From assembly GCA_025355445.1 (NCBI GenBank), contig JANXZQ010000524.1, positions 1 through 48,186 on the forward strand: a DNA stretch of 48,186 bases, written 5' to 3'. Below the pieces are notes generated by a model that was given only the letters and a program-made list of their open reading frames with translations, was not told the DNA's origin and did not search any database. The stretch is from Gammaproteobacteria bacterium (lineage in GTDB: Bacteria > Pseudomonadota > Gammaproteobacteria > Steroidobacterales > Steroidobacteraceae). Below are positions 7,799 through 15,742 of the stretch, in pieces; the stretch's first letter is position 1, and every line of letters begins with the position of its first letter. The position numbers were made by a program, and so were the translations under genes.

Positions 7799-8819
7799 CG
7801 GCCGCTCGATCGGCCCAAACGAACCTCCGTACGTGATCGCTGAAATCTCCAACAATCATTTGGCGGATCCCGATCGGGCCTGCAGATTGATCGAGATTGC
7901 CGCTCAATCCGGCGCCGACGCCGTCAAAATACAGACTTACGATGCAGACTCGCTCACAATTGACAGCGATCGCCCCGAGTTCCTGATTCGCACCCCCCCG
8001 TGGGAAGGGCTGAACTACTACGAGCTCTACAAGCGGATTGCCCTGCCGCGCAGCTTCACCGAGCGGCTTTTCAAGGCGGCGCGCGATTTTGGCATCACGA
8101 TTTTCAGCTCACCGTTTGATGAAAGCGCGGTTGCTCTTCTAGAGAGTCTCGGTTGTCCCGCGTACAAGATCGCTTCGTTTGAAGCTTGCGATGATCCCCT
8201 GCTTCAAGCGGTCGGCGCAACCGGCCGCCCCGTGCTCGTATCCACGGGCGTGGCGAGCATCACGGATATCGAAGAGACATTGCGTGTTCTGCGCGCCGCC
8301 GGCAGCACCGAGGTGGCGTTGCTGCATTGCATTTCCACCTACCCCGCAGCTGCGGGCGACATGAATCTACGCGCGATCGACCGCCTGGCCTCGCTGAATT
8401 GTCTCGTCGGTCTCTCGGATCATAGTTTGGGAAATCTGGCTGCGACTGTCGCCGTGGCACGCGGCGCATCGTTGATCGAGAAACACTTCACGATCTCGAG
8501 GTCGGACGGCGGACCTGATGCCTCGTTTTCATTGGAACCCGCGGAACTGACCGATCTCGTCCGTTGCGTGCGCGAGACCTGGGACGCTCTGGGAAGCAGC
8601 GCTGTCCTGGACCAAGCACGCAGACCGGGCGCCGAACACGCGCGGTCGCTGTTCGTCGTCAGGGCGGTGCGGGCCGGCGCGCGTATCGGAGCAGATGACG
8701 TCCGAGCCATAAGGCCGGGTCTTGGATTGCCTCCGCGCAATTTGTCCAAGGTCATCGGTGCTAAAGCTCGCCGCGATCTTTCCCGAGGCGAACCGCTGCG
8801 CTGGGAGGATCTCGAATGA
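7788..8819 (+). CDS. pseI: pseudaminic acid synthase PseI (NeuB family, 343 aa)
   Basis: NeuB-family enzyme condensing a 2,4-diamino-trideoxy hexose with phosphoenolpyruvate to a nonulosonic acid. Typical segments are YVIAEISNNH, GADAVKIQTYDADSLT, FSSPFDESAV, AYKIASFEACD, STYPAAAGDMNL, GLSDHSLGN and LIEKHFT, followed by a C-terminal SAF (antifreeze-like) domain from about residue 285 with GARIGADDVRAIRPGLGL. KIQTY, SFEA and STYP agree better with PseI than with NeuB or LegI. ATG at 7788 lies just inside the HAD gene; a longer open frame upstream has no family similarity. It ends in an ATGA overlap with the next gene. This gene and pseG anchor the NulO assignment of the region. Confidence 0.94.
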   Translation: MEINGRSIGPNEPPYVIAEISNNHLADPDRACRLIEIAAQSGADAVKIQTYDADSLTIDSDRPEFLIRTPPWEGLNYYELYKRIALPRSFTERLFKAARDFGITIFSSPFDESAVALLESLGCPAYKIASFEACDDPLLQAVGATGRPVLVSTGVASITDIEETLRVLRAAGSTEVALLHCISTYPAAAGDMNLRAIDRLASLNCLVGLSDHSLGNLAATVAVARGASLIEKHFTISRSDGGPDASFSLEPAELTDLVRCVRETWDALGSSAVLDQARRPGAEHARSLFVVRAVRAGARIGADDVRAIRPGLGLPPRNLSKVIGAKARRDLSRGEPLRWEDLE

Positions 8820-10030
8820 GCGCCGCGGGAACGCGGTCGGTGCCGCGCTGCCCCGTGTGCGGCAGCAGCGGTCGGCCGCTGCTCAACTTGAGCGCGCAAC
8901 CCATCTATCAGCACCCGGTCCCGGAGGGGACCGCAGTTCCGCCGCCGCATGCCGTCGATTTGAGCTGGGCGGCGTGCGTGAAGTGCGCGCACGGCTGGCA
9001 GATCGAGATCGACGGCGGACTGTTGGAGACCATCTATCGAAGCCACTATTACACTCCGGCGCCCGGCGGGATGGCCGTCACCTTCAGGAACGAATTCATG
9101 GCGACGATGGAGCGGTTCGGTCTCCTGGGTCCGAGGCGTCGATTGCTGGAAATAGGTGCATCCGACGGCGACGTCCTCGCGGAACTGCAACAACGAACCA
9201 ACGCGCTCGAAGCCTACGCATTCGAGCCCAACGAAGAAAATGCGGCCATAGCCGTCCGGCGGGGTCTCACGGTTCAACCTCGCTTTTTCGGCCGCGACGC
9301 GGCAGCTTATGTCGAGGAGCCGGTGGACTTCATCTGCGCCCGCCATGTCATTGAGCACGTCCTTGAGTTCGACGATTTTTTTCAAGGTCTCAATGCCGTG
9401 ACTGCGGAAAACGCGGATTTGGTGTTGGAAACTCCCAGTCTGGACGAACATGCGCGCCGATGCTCGATTGCGCCCTTTCACATCGAGCACATCCATGTAT
9501 TCTCGCAGCGCTCGCTCGCGACCTTGGCACTGCGCCACGGGTGGAAAATGCAGCGCTCCGAAGTCACTTCCGACGGAAACTTGATCGCCGTGTTTGCCAA
9601 AAACGACGTCCTCCAGTCTGGCGCCGAGACCATTGGCGCCCGTATGCCCGAATTCAGCGACCTGCAGGCGGCCGTTACTTCGCGGCATGATCGTTTGCGT
9701 GCTCTTTTTGCCGATCGTTACATTGTGTTCTGGGGCGCAGGCAGCGCGGGCGTCAGCATGGTAAGCACGATCGGCCGAGAACCGGATATGTGGACAGATG
9801 GCAATCCCAACAAGGTTGGCAAGGTGTTCGTCGGCCTGCAGAGCAAGATCGCCAGCCCGGAAATCGTTTTTCAAGAAGCAAACCGGCGAATTGCCGACAA
9901 GCCGATTCTCCTCATCACGTCGTCGTTTCTGAGCGAAATTCTTCCCCGAGTTCGCCAACTGGGCTGGAACGGCAAGGTGATGGATCTGGATGGCAATCCG
10001 GTCATCGATCCGCGGCCTCAACATGGCTGA
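8816..10030 (+). CDS. class I SAM methyltransferase with zinc-binding N-terminus and C-methyltransferase C-terminal domain (404 aa)
   Basis: Three-domain sugar C-methyltransferase architecture. A putative zinc site is formed by C12/C15 (CPVCGS) and C54/C57 (CVKCAHGW). The SAM fold has motif I LLEIGASDGDVL at about residues 110-121 and ARHVIEHV further on. A C-terminal domain begins near residue 305 with FWGAGSAGVSM and continues through WTDGNPNKVGKVF, as in Methyltransf_13/11/14 proteins such as TylC3-like NDP-sugar 3-C-methyltransferases. It starts with an ATGA overlap to pseI, so it is co-translated with the NulO genes. Known relatives methylate a 4-keto NDP-sugar; the substrate here could be another sugar of the same glycan. 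Confidence 0.88.
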   Translation: MSAAGTRSVPRCPVCGSSGRPLLNLSAQPIYQHPVPEGTAVPPPHAVDLSWAACVKCAHGWQIEIDGGLLETIYRSHYYTPAPGGMAVTFRNEFMATMERFGLLGPRRRLLEIGASDGDVLAELQQRTNALEAYAFEPNEENAAIAVRRGLTVQPRFFGRDAAAYVEEPVDFICARHVIEHVLEFDDFFQGLNAVTAENADLVLETPSLDEHARRCSIAPFHIEHIHVFSQRSLATLALRHGWKMQRSEVTSDGNLIAVFAKNDVLQSGAETIGARMPEFSDLQAAVTSRHDRLRALFADRYIVFWGAGSAGVSMVSTIGREPDMWTDGNPNKVGKVFVGLQSKIASPEIVFQEANRRIADKPILLITSSFLSEILPRVRQLGWNGKVMDLDGNPVIDPRPQHG

Positions 10031-11468
10031 GGCGGACACACTGCATTTCGTCACCGTGGGCACGTCGCTGCGGCTGGTGCGCAACTTGTGGGATCGCATT
10101 GCCGCGCGCGGCAAGTTCAGCGTGTCGCACATCGTGCATCCCACGTACGACGCGCAGTCATGGCCCGATTATCCGGGTTCGGATAATTGCCGCTTTTTCC
10201 GCGATGATTTGCACATGCAGCTGCCGCCGGCCGACGCAGAACTGCTCGCGTCGCTGGAAGGCGGAGAGGTTCCGACAGTCCACAATATGATCCTCAGCGA
10301 CCGAGTCGTCTCGAAGTTGCCGTATGCCGATGGGCTTTCTTACGCGACTTTCCTCGCCATCCGCCTGTTCGAGCTGTACCGGGAGCTGCGGCCATCGATC
10401 ATCATCGGCGATTTCGACGCCTTGCACAGCGCCATTGGTTTGGGCGTCGCGAGAAAACTCGGCATACCCTGGTTTGCGTTGAATTTCAGCACTATTCCGC
10501 GCGGCAGCGTCGCCATGTGCACAGGTTTGACGCCCGCGACGGCGGTCACTCTGGAACCGAATCGCGGTGCCGAACTGCGACCTTATGCCGACGAGATGCT
10601 GCGGGGATTTGAGTCCCGCGTGACCCAGGCGCCGGCGTATGTGCCGCCGCAGCTTCTCTCTCCGCATTTCATGCTCAGACATGCGCCCACGCAAATGCGA
10701 TCGCTGTTCCAGGTTTTGAAGCGCCGCGGATCGAGGAAGCATCGCAAGTATTCCGATTACGCGAAATCCTACTCGTTGACGGTGATGTTCAAAGATGCTT
10801 TTCGGCAGCGTAAAAACTTGCTGTTAATGCCACACCGCGCGCTTCTCGATGAAGCGGATTGCGCCAGATACGCGTTCATCGGCCTGCACCTGCAACCTGA
10901 GTCGTCGATCGACGTGTTCGCGCACTTTTTCAGCAACCAAGTGCGGGTCATCGAATTGATCTCCCGTTCCTTGCCGCCGACGCACACGTTGCTGGTCAAG
11001 CTGCACAAGAGCGACGTGCCGAATTATTCGGGCGCGTATCTTGCGCGATTGGCACAATTTCCGGGTGTCCAACTGGTTTCGCCTCATGCCGACACCTACA
11101 ACCTCATCAAGAATGCCGATCTGGTCTTTGCCATACAAGGTACCATTGGGTTGGAAGCCGCATTGCTGGGACGGCCGGTGATCATGTTCGGTGAATCTCC
11201 CACCCTCGAATTCCCCAGCGTGTCGGCAGTCGGCAAGACTCTGGATCTGCCGCGGCTGGTGCGTGAAAAGCTAGCCGAAGCGCCGTCCAAGCGCCGTGAA
11301 ATTGTGGAGGCGTTTGCCCGCTATTTGGCGCCCTTCTATCCAGCATCGCACAACGACTGGGATGAAGTGCCGAATGATGTCGAAATAGACAGATATGTGC
11401 GACTGTTCCGACTGATGCAGAATTACCTGCGGGACGATCAAGTTGGCATGCGAGCTTCTCGTCAGTGA
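10023..11468 (+). CDS. capsule-type GT-B glycosyltransferase, possible nonulosonic acid transferase (481 aa)
   Basis: Resembles capsular polysaccharide synthesis proteins with a GT-B fold. An N-terminal half contains RPSIIIGDFDALHSAIG. The C-terminal half carries YAFIGLHLQPESSID, TLLVKLHKSDVPN and IKNADLVFAIQGTIGLEAALLGRPVIMFG, the pattern of KpsC/KpsS- and sialyl/KDO-transferase-like proteins (HxP-like segment, then a Q-G-T/S-x-x-x-E-A donor-site loop). ATG at 10023 overlaps the previous stop by 8 bp. Its place directly after the NulO genes and the C-methyltransferase makes it the best candidate in the window for transferring the CMP-NulO, but the donor is inferred. Confidence 0.7.
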   Translation: MAEADTLHFVTVGTSLRLVRNLWDRIAARGKFSVSHIVHPTYDAQSWPDYPGSDNCRFFRDDLHMQLPPADAELLASLEGGEVPTVHNMILSDRVVSKLPYADGLSYATFLAIRLFELYRELRPSIIIGDFDALHSAIGLGVARKLGIPWFALNFSTIPRGSVAMCTGLTPATAVTLEPNRGAELRPYADEMLRGFESRVTQAPAYVPPQLLSPHFMLRHAPTQMRSLFQVLKRRGSRKHRKYSDYAKSYSLTVMFKDAFRQRKNLLLMPHRALLDEADCARYAFIGLHLQPESSIDVFAHFFSNQVRVIELISRSLPPTHTLLVKLHKSDVPNYSGAYLARLAQFPGVQLVSPHADTYNLIKNADLVFAIQGTIGLEAALLGRPVIMFGESPTLEFPSVSAVGKTLDLPRLVREKLAEAPSKRREIVEAFARYLAPFYPASHNDWDEVPNDVEIDRYVRLFRLMQNYLRDDQVGMRASRQ

Positions 11469-12025
11469 ATCTCAGAACGATAAAATCGCGTTGCGTATTG
11501 CGGGTTATAGCGATACAACGACGCATCTGCTCGGCAGTTCGCTTCGCCGGCAGATCCGTGACGGTTCACCCGACCGCGTGGGTCTCGCGGCGCAGCGTAA
11601 TACGCGTGAATGGCGGAGGCTCGATTGCCATCGGCAAAGACTGCGAAATTCATCCGTTTTCCATGCTAATGACTCATGGCGGGCATATCCGTCTGGGCGA
11701 CAATTGCAGCGTGAATCCGTTCACCATCATTTACGGCTGCGGGGGCGCTTACATCGGCAACAATGTGCGTATCGCGGCACATGTGGTGATCATTCCGGAG
11801 AATCACAATCCCGGCACGGATGCGACGGCGCTGCATTTGTCCGGCACGACGCGCAAGGGCATTCGGATCGAAGATAATGTCTGGATAGGCGCAGGAGTAA
11901 AAATTCTCGACGGGGTGAGCATCGGCAGAAATGCAGTGATCGGAGCCGGAAGCGTCGTCTCCCGCTCGATTCCCGCAAACGCAACCGCGGTGGGCGTGCC
12001 TGCCCGCGTCCTGAAGAAGCGCTGA
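11465..12025 (+). CDS. hexapeptide-repeat acyltransferase (186 aa)
   Basis: Left-handed beta-helix O-acetyltransferase of the WbbJ/Cat type. Imperfect hexapeptide repeats run from about residue 50 to the end (SIAIGKDCEIHPF, IRLGDNCSVNPF, IEDNVWIGAGVKILDGVSIGRNAVIGAGSVV). The catalytic-type histidine is in PENHNPGTD, and the protein ends in the common AVGVPARVLKKR. The start is GTG at 11465 in a GTGA overlap with the transferase gene. It probably acetylates a hydroxyl of a sugar in the repeat unit before polymerisation; the acceptor sugar is unknown. Confidence 0.9.
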   Translation: MNLRTIKSRCVLRVIAIQRRICSAVRFAGRSVTVHPTAWVSRRSVIRVNGGGSIAIGKDCEIHPFSMLMTHGGHIRLGDNCSVNPFTIIYGCGGAYIGNNVRIAAHVVIIPENHNPGTDATALHLSGTTRKGIRIEDNVWIGAGVKILDGVSIGRNAVIGAGSVVSRSIPANATAVGVPARVLKKR

Positions 12026-12040
12026 CTGGGGGATCGTTTC

Positions 12041-13270
12041 ATGCGGCTCAATATGGCAGCAGGATTTCTCGGCACATTTGGTCTTGCCGCCGTTTCAACC
12101 TGTACCGTTTTGGTGGCGCGCTACGAAGATGTCAGTCACCCCTCCCGTGTAATTGCAATACTTCTGGTCCTTATTGCCGTTCATGGCATGAGGTATTTGC
12201 GGCTTTGGTTGAGCCGCGAAGTACTCTTGAATCTCGCATTTCTGAGTTACTCACTACTGACACTTTTGTGGACGGAAAACGTCAAGACGGCCATCGAGAC
12301 GCTGCCGGCGTTTACAACCTTCACTCTCATTCTCATTCTCTTCAGCGCATTGACTGCCTACCACGATTTACGGGCGTTGTTGTGCGGAATGTTCACGGGC
12401 TTCGTGGCAGGCGCCGGCTGGTATTCCATCACGACGGGGTTCCCGCTGGCTTATCCGGAAGCCTTCTCCTACAACACCATCGCGGGCATGTACTTGTTTG
12501 GAATATTCGTCACTCTGGTGTGTGGCGCTTATTTTCGGCTGACGATATTGCCCATTGCGATCGCGGTTATTCTCCTGGCGTTGCTTGCTGCAACCACGTC
12601 GATCAAGACCAATCTCGGGGTCGCTCTTGGACTCGTTGCATCCGGCATCCTCTATTTTAAATTTTCGTTGAACCACGCTCTTAGAAATACCATTGTGGTG
12701 GCGGCCATTGGATCGGCCGTCGTCTATGGCGTAATGTCCAATCAAATTCTCACCGATCGTGTGCAGGACGGCTTCCATCGAATCTCGACGGGCGTGGCTG
12801 TGCTCACAAACCGCGAGGAGGACTCCGGAGCGGTCGGGCTGGGAGCTCGTGAGAATTGGAAAAATGAAGGATTGAAAGGCTGGGCTGCAAACCCGGTATT
12901 CGGCTATGGCGTCGAAGGCTTTCGGTCTGACTACGGCATAACTTCGCACTCCACTCCGATCGACCTGCTGTATAATTCCGGTCTCATCGGTTTCACGCTT
13001 TTCTACGGCATATTGGCGTCAATTGCCTGGCGCCTTCTCACGGCTCGTGATGCGCAGCGACGCAATCTGCGGGCGCGAGTGGTTATTTTCCTGATTGCGT
13101 ATTCGTTCATGTCTCTGTCAGGGAACATCTATTATGAATTCTTGCTCGCCATCTTCGTTGCAGTGAGCTCCGGAATGGTCCTGCGCCTCGAACGAGCCGC
13201 CGTCTCAGGGACGAAGCACGCCGAGCGGTCCGCGAGCACTGTTGGCATATCCTTGTCTGAGGCTCGATGA
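12041..13270 (+). CDS. O-antigen ligase/polymerase-like polytopic membrane protein (409 aa)
   Basis: About ten to twelve hydrophobic segments span the length, beginning with GFLGTFGLAAVST near the N-terminus. A periplasmic loop near residues 285-310 has the Wzy_C signature: NPVFGYGVEGFRSDYG, then THSTPIDL-type histidine and LLYNSGLIGFTLF. This is the pattern of the WaaL/Wzy family that joins undecaprenyl-linked repeat units or ligates them to lipid A-core. In a gene set with a WbpL-type primer and many glycosyltransferases, Wzy is the more likely role; the family does not separate ligase from polymerase by sequence alone. It lies 15 bp after the acetyltransferase in the same operon. Confidence 0.87.
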   Translation: MRLNMAAGFLGTFGLAAVSTCTVLVARYEDVSHPSRVIAILLVLIAVHGMRYLRLWLSREVLLNLAFLSYSLLTLLWTENVKTAIETLPAFTTFTLILILFSALTAYHDLRALLCGMFTGFVAGAGWYSITTGFPLAYPEAFSYNTIAGMYLFGIFVTLVCGAYFRLTILPIAIAVILLALLAATTSIKTNLGVALGLVASGILYFKFSLNHALRNTIVVAAIGSAVVYGVMSNQILTDRVQDGFHRISTGVAVLTNREEDSGAVGLGARENWKNEGLKGWAANPVFGYGVEGFRSDYGITSHSTPIDLLYNSGLIGFTLFYGILASIAWRLLTARDAQRRNLRARVVIFLIAYSFMSLSGNIYYEFLLAIFVAVSSGMVLRLERAAVSGTKHAERSASTVGISLSEAR

Positions 13271-13279
13271 ATCCGCACG

Positions 13280-14410
13280 ATGTTCCCCACGCCAGTTGTC
13301 ACGCCGACCGGCGATCTTGAACCCGCGCCTTTGCGCTTGATGCTGATCACCGGCGGGCTGCAGGGGGGCGGTGCCGAGCGTCAACTGGCGGATATGGCCA
13401 ACTATTGGGCCGACAAAGGCAATGATGTGACGCTGGCGACCTGGAGCGGTCCCGAGACGCCGGACTTCTATCCATTGAACGGACGCGTAATGCGAGTGTG
13501 GCTCGACGTGGGGACATCGGGCCGACTGCCTTTCGCCACGCTCATATTGAGCGTGCGTAGAGTCCGCTTGCTTCGGCGCATTCTTAGAGACTCGAGGCCG
13601 GATGCGGTGGTGAGTTTCATAGACGTACCCAATATATATGCCATTCTAGCCGCCCGCGGCCTGAACATTCGAGTTGTCGTGGCGGAACGCACTCATCCCG
13701 CGATCAATCGCACTATCGGTGGTGCATGGCGGCTGCTGAGACGCCTGTGTTATTCGCAGGCGGATGCGGTGGTCGCTCAGACCCAGGATGCAGGGCGCTG
13801 GCTAGAGCGCAATTGCCGCGCCCGCGTCACAGTGATTCCAAATTTCCTGCGCGAGTTGCCCGCAGAAGAATACAGCCGCGAAAAGACCATCATCGCAGTC
13901 GGCCGCCTGTCTTCCGAAAAGGGATTTGATCTTCTCTTGCAGGCCTTTGCGGGCCTGGCCGCGAAATTCCCGGACTGGCGGGTCTGCGTCCTCGGCGACG
14001 GAATCGAGCGGGCATCGCTCATGCGGCTGCGCGATGAGCTGCAGATGACAGATCGAATCGAGTTTGTCGGCGAAGTGCGTCAGGTTGAGACTTGGATGGC
14101 GCGTGCCGCGCTGCTTGTGCATCCTTCCCGGCGAGAAGGTTTTCCGAACGTCGTGCTGGAGGCAATGGGCATGGGAATGGCGGTAATTTGCGCCGATTGC
14201 CGAGCCGGACCCTCGGAGCTCATCGAGGATGGAGCCAACGGCCGGCTGGTACCGGTCGATGACGTGCGCGCGTTGGCGCAAGCGATGGCGGAGCTGATGA
14301 CCTCGCCACTACTGCGCGAACGACTCGGCGCCGAGGCCAGGAAAGTCAGGGCCCGGTTCAGCCAGGATTTGATCATGGAGAAGTGGCAGGCATGTCTCAC
14401 GGGTCGATAG
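13280..14410 (+). CDS. GT4 family glycosyltransferase (376 aa)
   Basis: GT-B retaining glycosyltransferase, GT4 family. The N-terminal domain begins at LRLMLITGGLQGGGAERQ, the acceptor-side motif of WaaG/WbaZ-like enzymes. The C-terminal domain has AVGRLSSEKGFDLLLQAF and the donor-site loop HPSRREGFPNVVLEAMGMGMAVI with the E-x7-E pair. The ATG at 13280 adds about 17 residues before the core; ATG at 13340 is possible but less likely. It adds one NDP-hexose to the lipid-linked repeat unit on the cytoplasmic face; donor and acceptor are unknown. The 3' end overlaps the next gene. Confidence 0.93.
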   Translation: MFPTPVVTPTGDLEPAPLRLMLITGGLQGGGAERQLADMANYWADKGNDVTLATWSGPETPDFYPLNGRVMRVWLDVGTSGRLPFATLILSVRRVRLLRRILRDSRPDAVVSFIDVPNIYAILAARGLNIRVVVAERTHPAINRTIGGAWRLLRRLCYSQADAVVAQTQDAGRWLERNCRARVTVIPNFLRELPAEEYSREKTIIAVGRLSSEKGFDLLLQAFAGLAAKFPDWRVCVLGDGIERASLMRLRDELQMTDRIEFVGEVRQVETWMARAALLVHPSRREGFPNVVLEAMGMGMAVICADCRAGPSELIEDGANGRLVPVDDVRALAQAMAELMTSPLLRERLGAEARKVRARFSQDLIMEKWQACLTGR

Positions 14411-14997
14411 CGTTGCAGAACTGGAGCCGTCTGCGTTGCCGCATCGACCGTCTCTGGTTGCATGCACTGCGGTTGTTTTTTCGATTCGATCCCTGGCATG
14501 CCGCGGCACCATACTCCTGCCGTCCGTACAAGGCGCTCGTCGTCGAACTGGCAAATGCGCTACAACCTTCCCTCGCCGTGGAAATTGGCTGCGGTCTCGG
14601 TGAAATCATCGGTAGAATCAATGCTGCTGACCGCTTTGGGGTCGACGCAGATCATCGCGTCATCAGAGCGGCGCGTTTCTTACATTGCGGCCGTGGCTTC
14701 TGGATTCACGGTGAAGGAAATTGCATCGACAGCCTGGTTGCGCCGGAGTGTAAAATCGATTGCCTAATCATGGTCAACTGGATTCACAGCTTGAGTCCCG
14801 AGCACCTTTCTGATCTCGTGGTCCCCCTGCTGCCGAGAACGCGTTTTTTGATTGTGGATGCGATCGACGCCGACGGACCGAGTTCCTACCGCCACAAGCA
14901 TGATTTCGAATTTCTCTCGAAGTTGGCCCGGATGCGCTCGGTATCCAGAGTCCCCGGCGATCCGCGCCGGTTTATCGTGTTCGAGACTGTGAATTAA
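14392..14997 (+). CDS. small class I SAM methyltransferase-like protein (201 aa)
   Basis: Short Rossmann-type methyltransferase. Motif I is LAVEIGCGLGEIIGRI, an acidic strand end is in FGVDADHRV, and CLIMVNWIHSLSP corresponds to motif IV/post II. It lacks the longer C-terminal cap of most relatives. The start is taken as ATG 14392, inside the 3' end of the GT4 gene (19 bp overlap); GTG 14383 is an alternative, but it leaves only two bases after GGAG. It abuts the next gene exactly (stop 14995-14997, ATG 14998). A sugar O-methyltransferase role is inferred from context. Confidence 0.75.
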   Translation: MSHGSIALQNWSRLRCRIDRLWLHALRLFFRFDPWHAAAPYSCRPYKALVVELANALQPSLAVEIGCGLGEIIGRINAADRFGVDADHRVIRAARFLHCGRGFWIHGEGNCIDSLVAPECKIDCLIMVNWIHSLSPEHLSDLVVPLLPRTRFLIVDAIDADGPSSYRHKHDFEFLSKLARMRSVSRVPGDPRRFIVFETVN

Positions 14998-15735
14998 ATG
15001 AGTGCCCGGTACTTGATTCGCTTGGATGACGCCTGCGACACCATGGATCGGCGCAAGTGGAATCAGGTTGAGCAGATCCTCGATCGTCATGGCGTCATGC
15101 CGATTGTCGCGATAATTCCAGACAATCGCGATCCATCTCTGATGTTCGAGGCGCGGGATGCGGCGTTTTGGGACAAAGTTCAGGCGTGGGTCAGCAAACA
15201 CTGGAGCGTGGCCATGCACGGCTATACGCACGTTATGCATCACACGCAGAGTAAACTGCTGCTGCCGTACTATAGGCGCAGTGAATTCGCCGGCCTGGAT
15301 TTGCATGCGCAATCCGAGAAGGTGCGGGCCGGCTGGAATCTCTTCCTGGCGCGAGGCGTCGAACCGAGCGTATGGGTGGCGCCGGCGCATTCCTTCGATC
15401 TGTCGACTCTTCTGGCAGTCGGGCGCGAAACAACGATTCGCATCATCAGCGACGGCATCGCACTCGACAGCTTTTACGAGCACGAATTTCACTGGATTCC
15501 GCAGCAACTCTGGACTCTGACTGAGCGCAGATCTGGGCTGTGGACGGTATGCTTGCACCCGAACACCATGAACGATGCCGCGTTTGCTTCCTTGGATTCG
15601 GCGCTTGGCCGGTTTAGCGGCCGCCTGATTGGCGTCCAAGACGTCGGTTTACGAAAACGGAAAAAATCCGCGTTGGATCGCTTGTACAGCAATTATTTCT
15701 GGTGGCGCCACCGGCGCTTGCCGCAGCCTTCGTGA
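14998..15735 (+). CDS. DUF2334/polysaccharide deacetylase-like protein (245 aa)
   Basis: Predicted deacetylase of the DUF2334 kind, related to NodB-type carbohydrate esterases. The N-terminus YLIRLDDACDTMD carries the paired aspartates D10 and D11 of the metal site, and the second motif is AMHGYTHV (histidines of the site) with WVAPAHSFD downstream. There is no signal peptide, so the protein is likely cytoplasmic and would act on a precursor rather than on the finished polymer. It starts at the base after the previous stop. Function is inferred from fold; an amide other than N-acetyl could be the substrate. Confidence 0.8.
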   Translation: MSARYLIRLDDACDTMDRRKWNQVEQILDRHGVMPIVAIIPDNRDPSLMFEARDAAFWDKVQAWVSKHWSVAMHGYTHVMHHTQSKLLLPYYRRSEFAGLDLHAQSEKVRAGWNLFLARGVEPSVWVAPAHSFDLSTLLAVGRETTIRIISDGIALDSFYEHEFHWIPQQLWTLTERRSGLWTVCLHPNTMNDAAFASLDSALGRFSGRLIGVQDVGLRKRKKSALDRLYSNYFWWRHRRLPQPS

Positions 15736-15742
15736 CTTTTTG

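Noticed and set aside
8420-10144. 574-codon minus-strand open frame
   Set aside because: It is antisense to pseI and the C-methyltransferase, arginine/alanine-rich without a domain; a typical shadow in GC-rich DNA.
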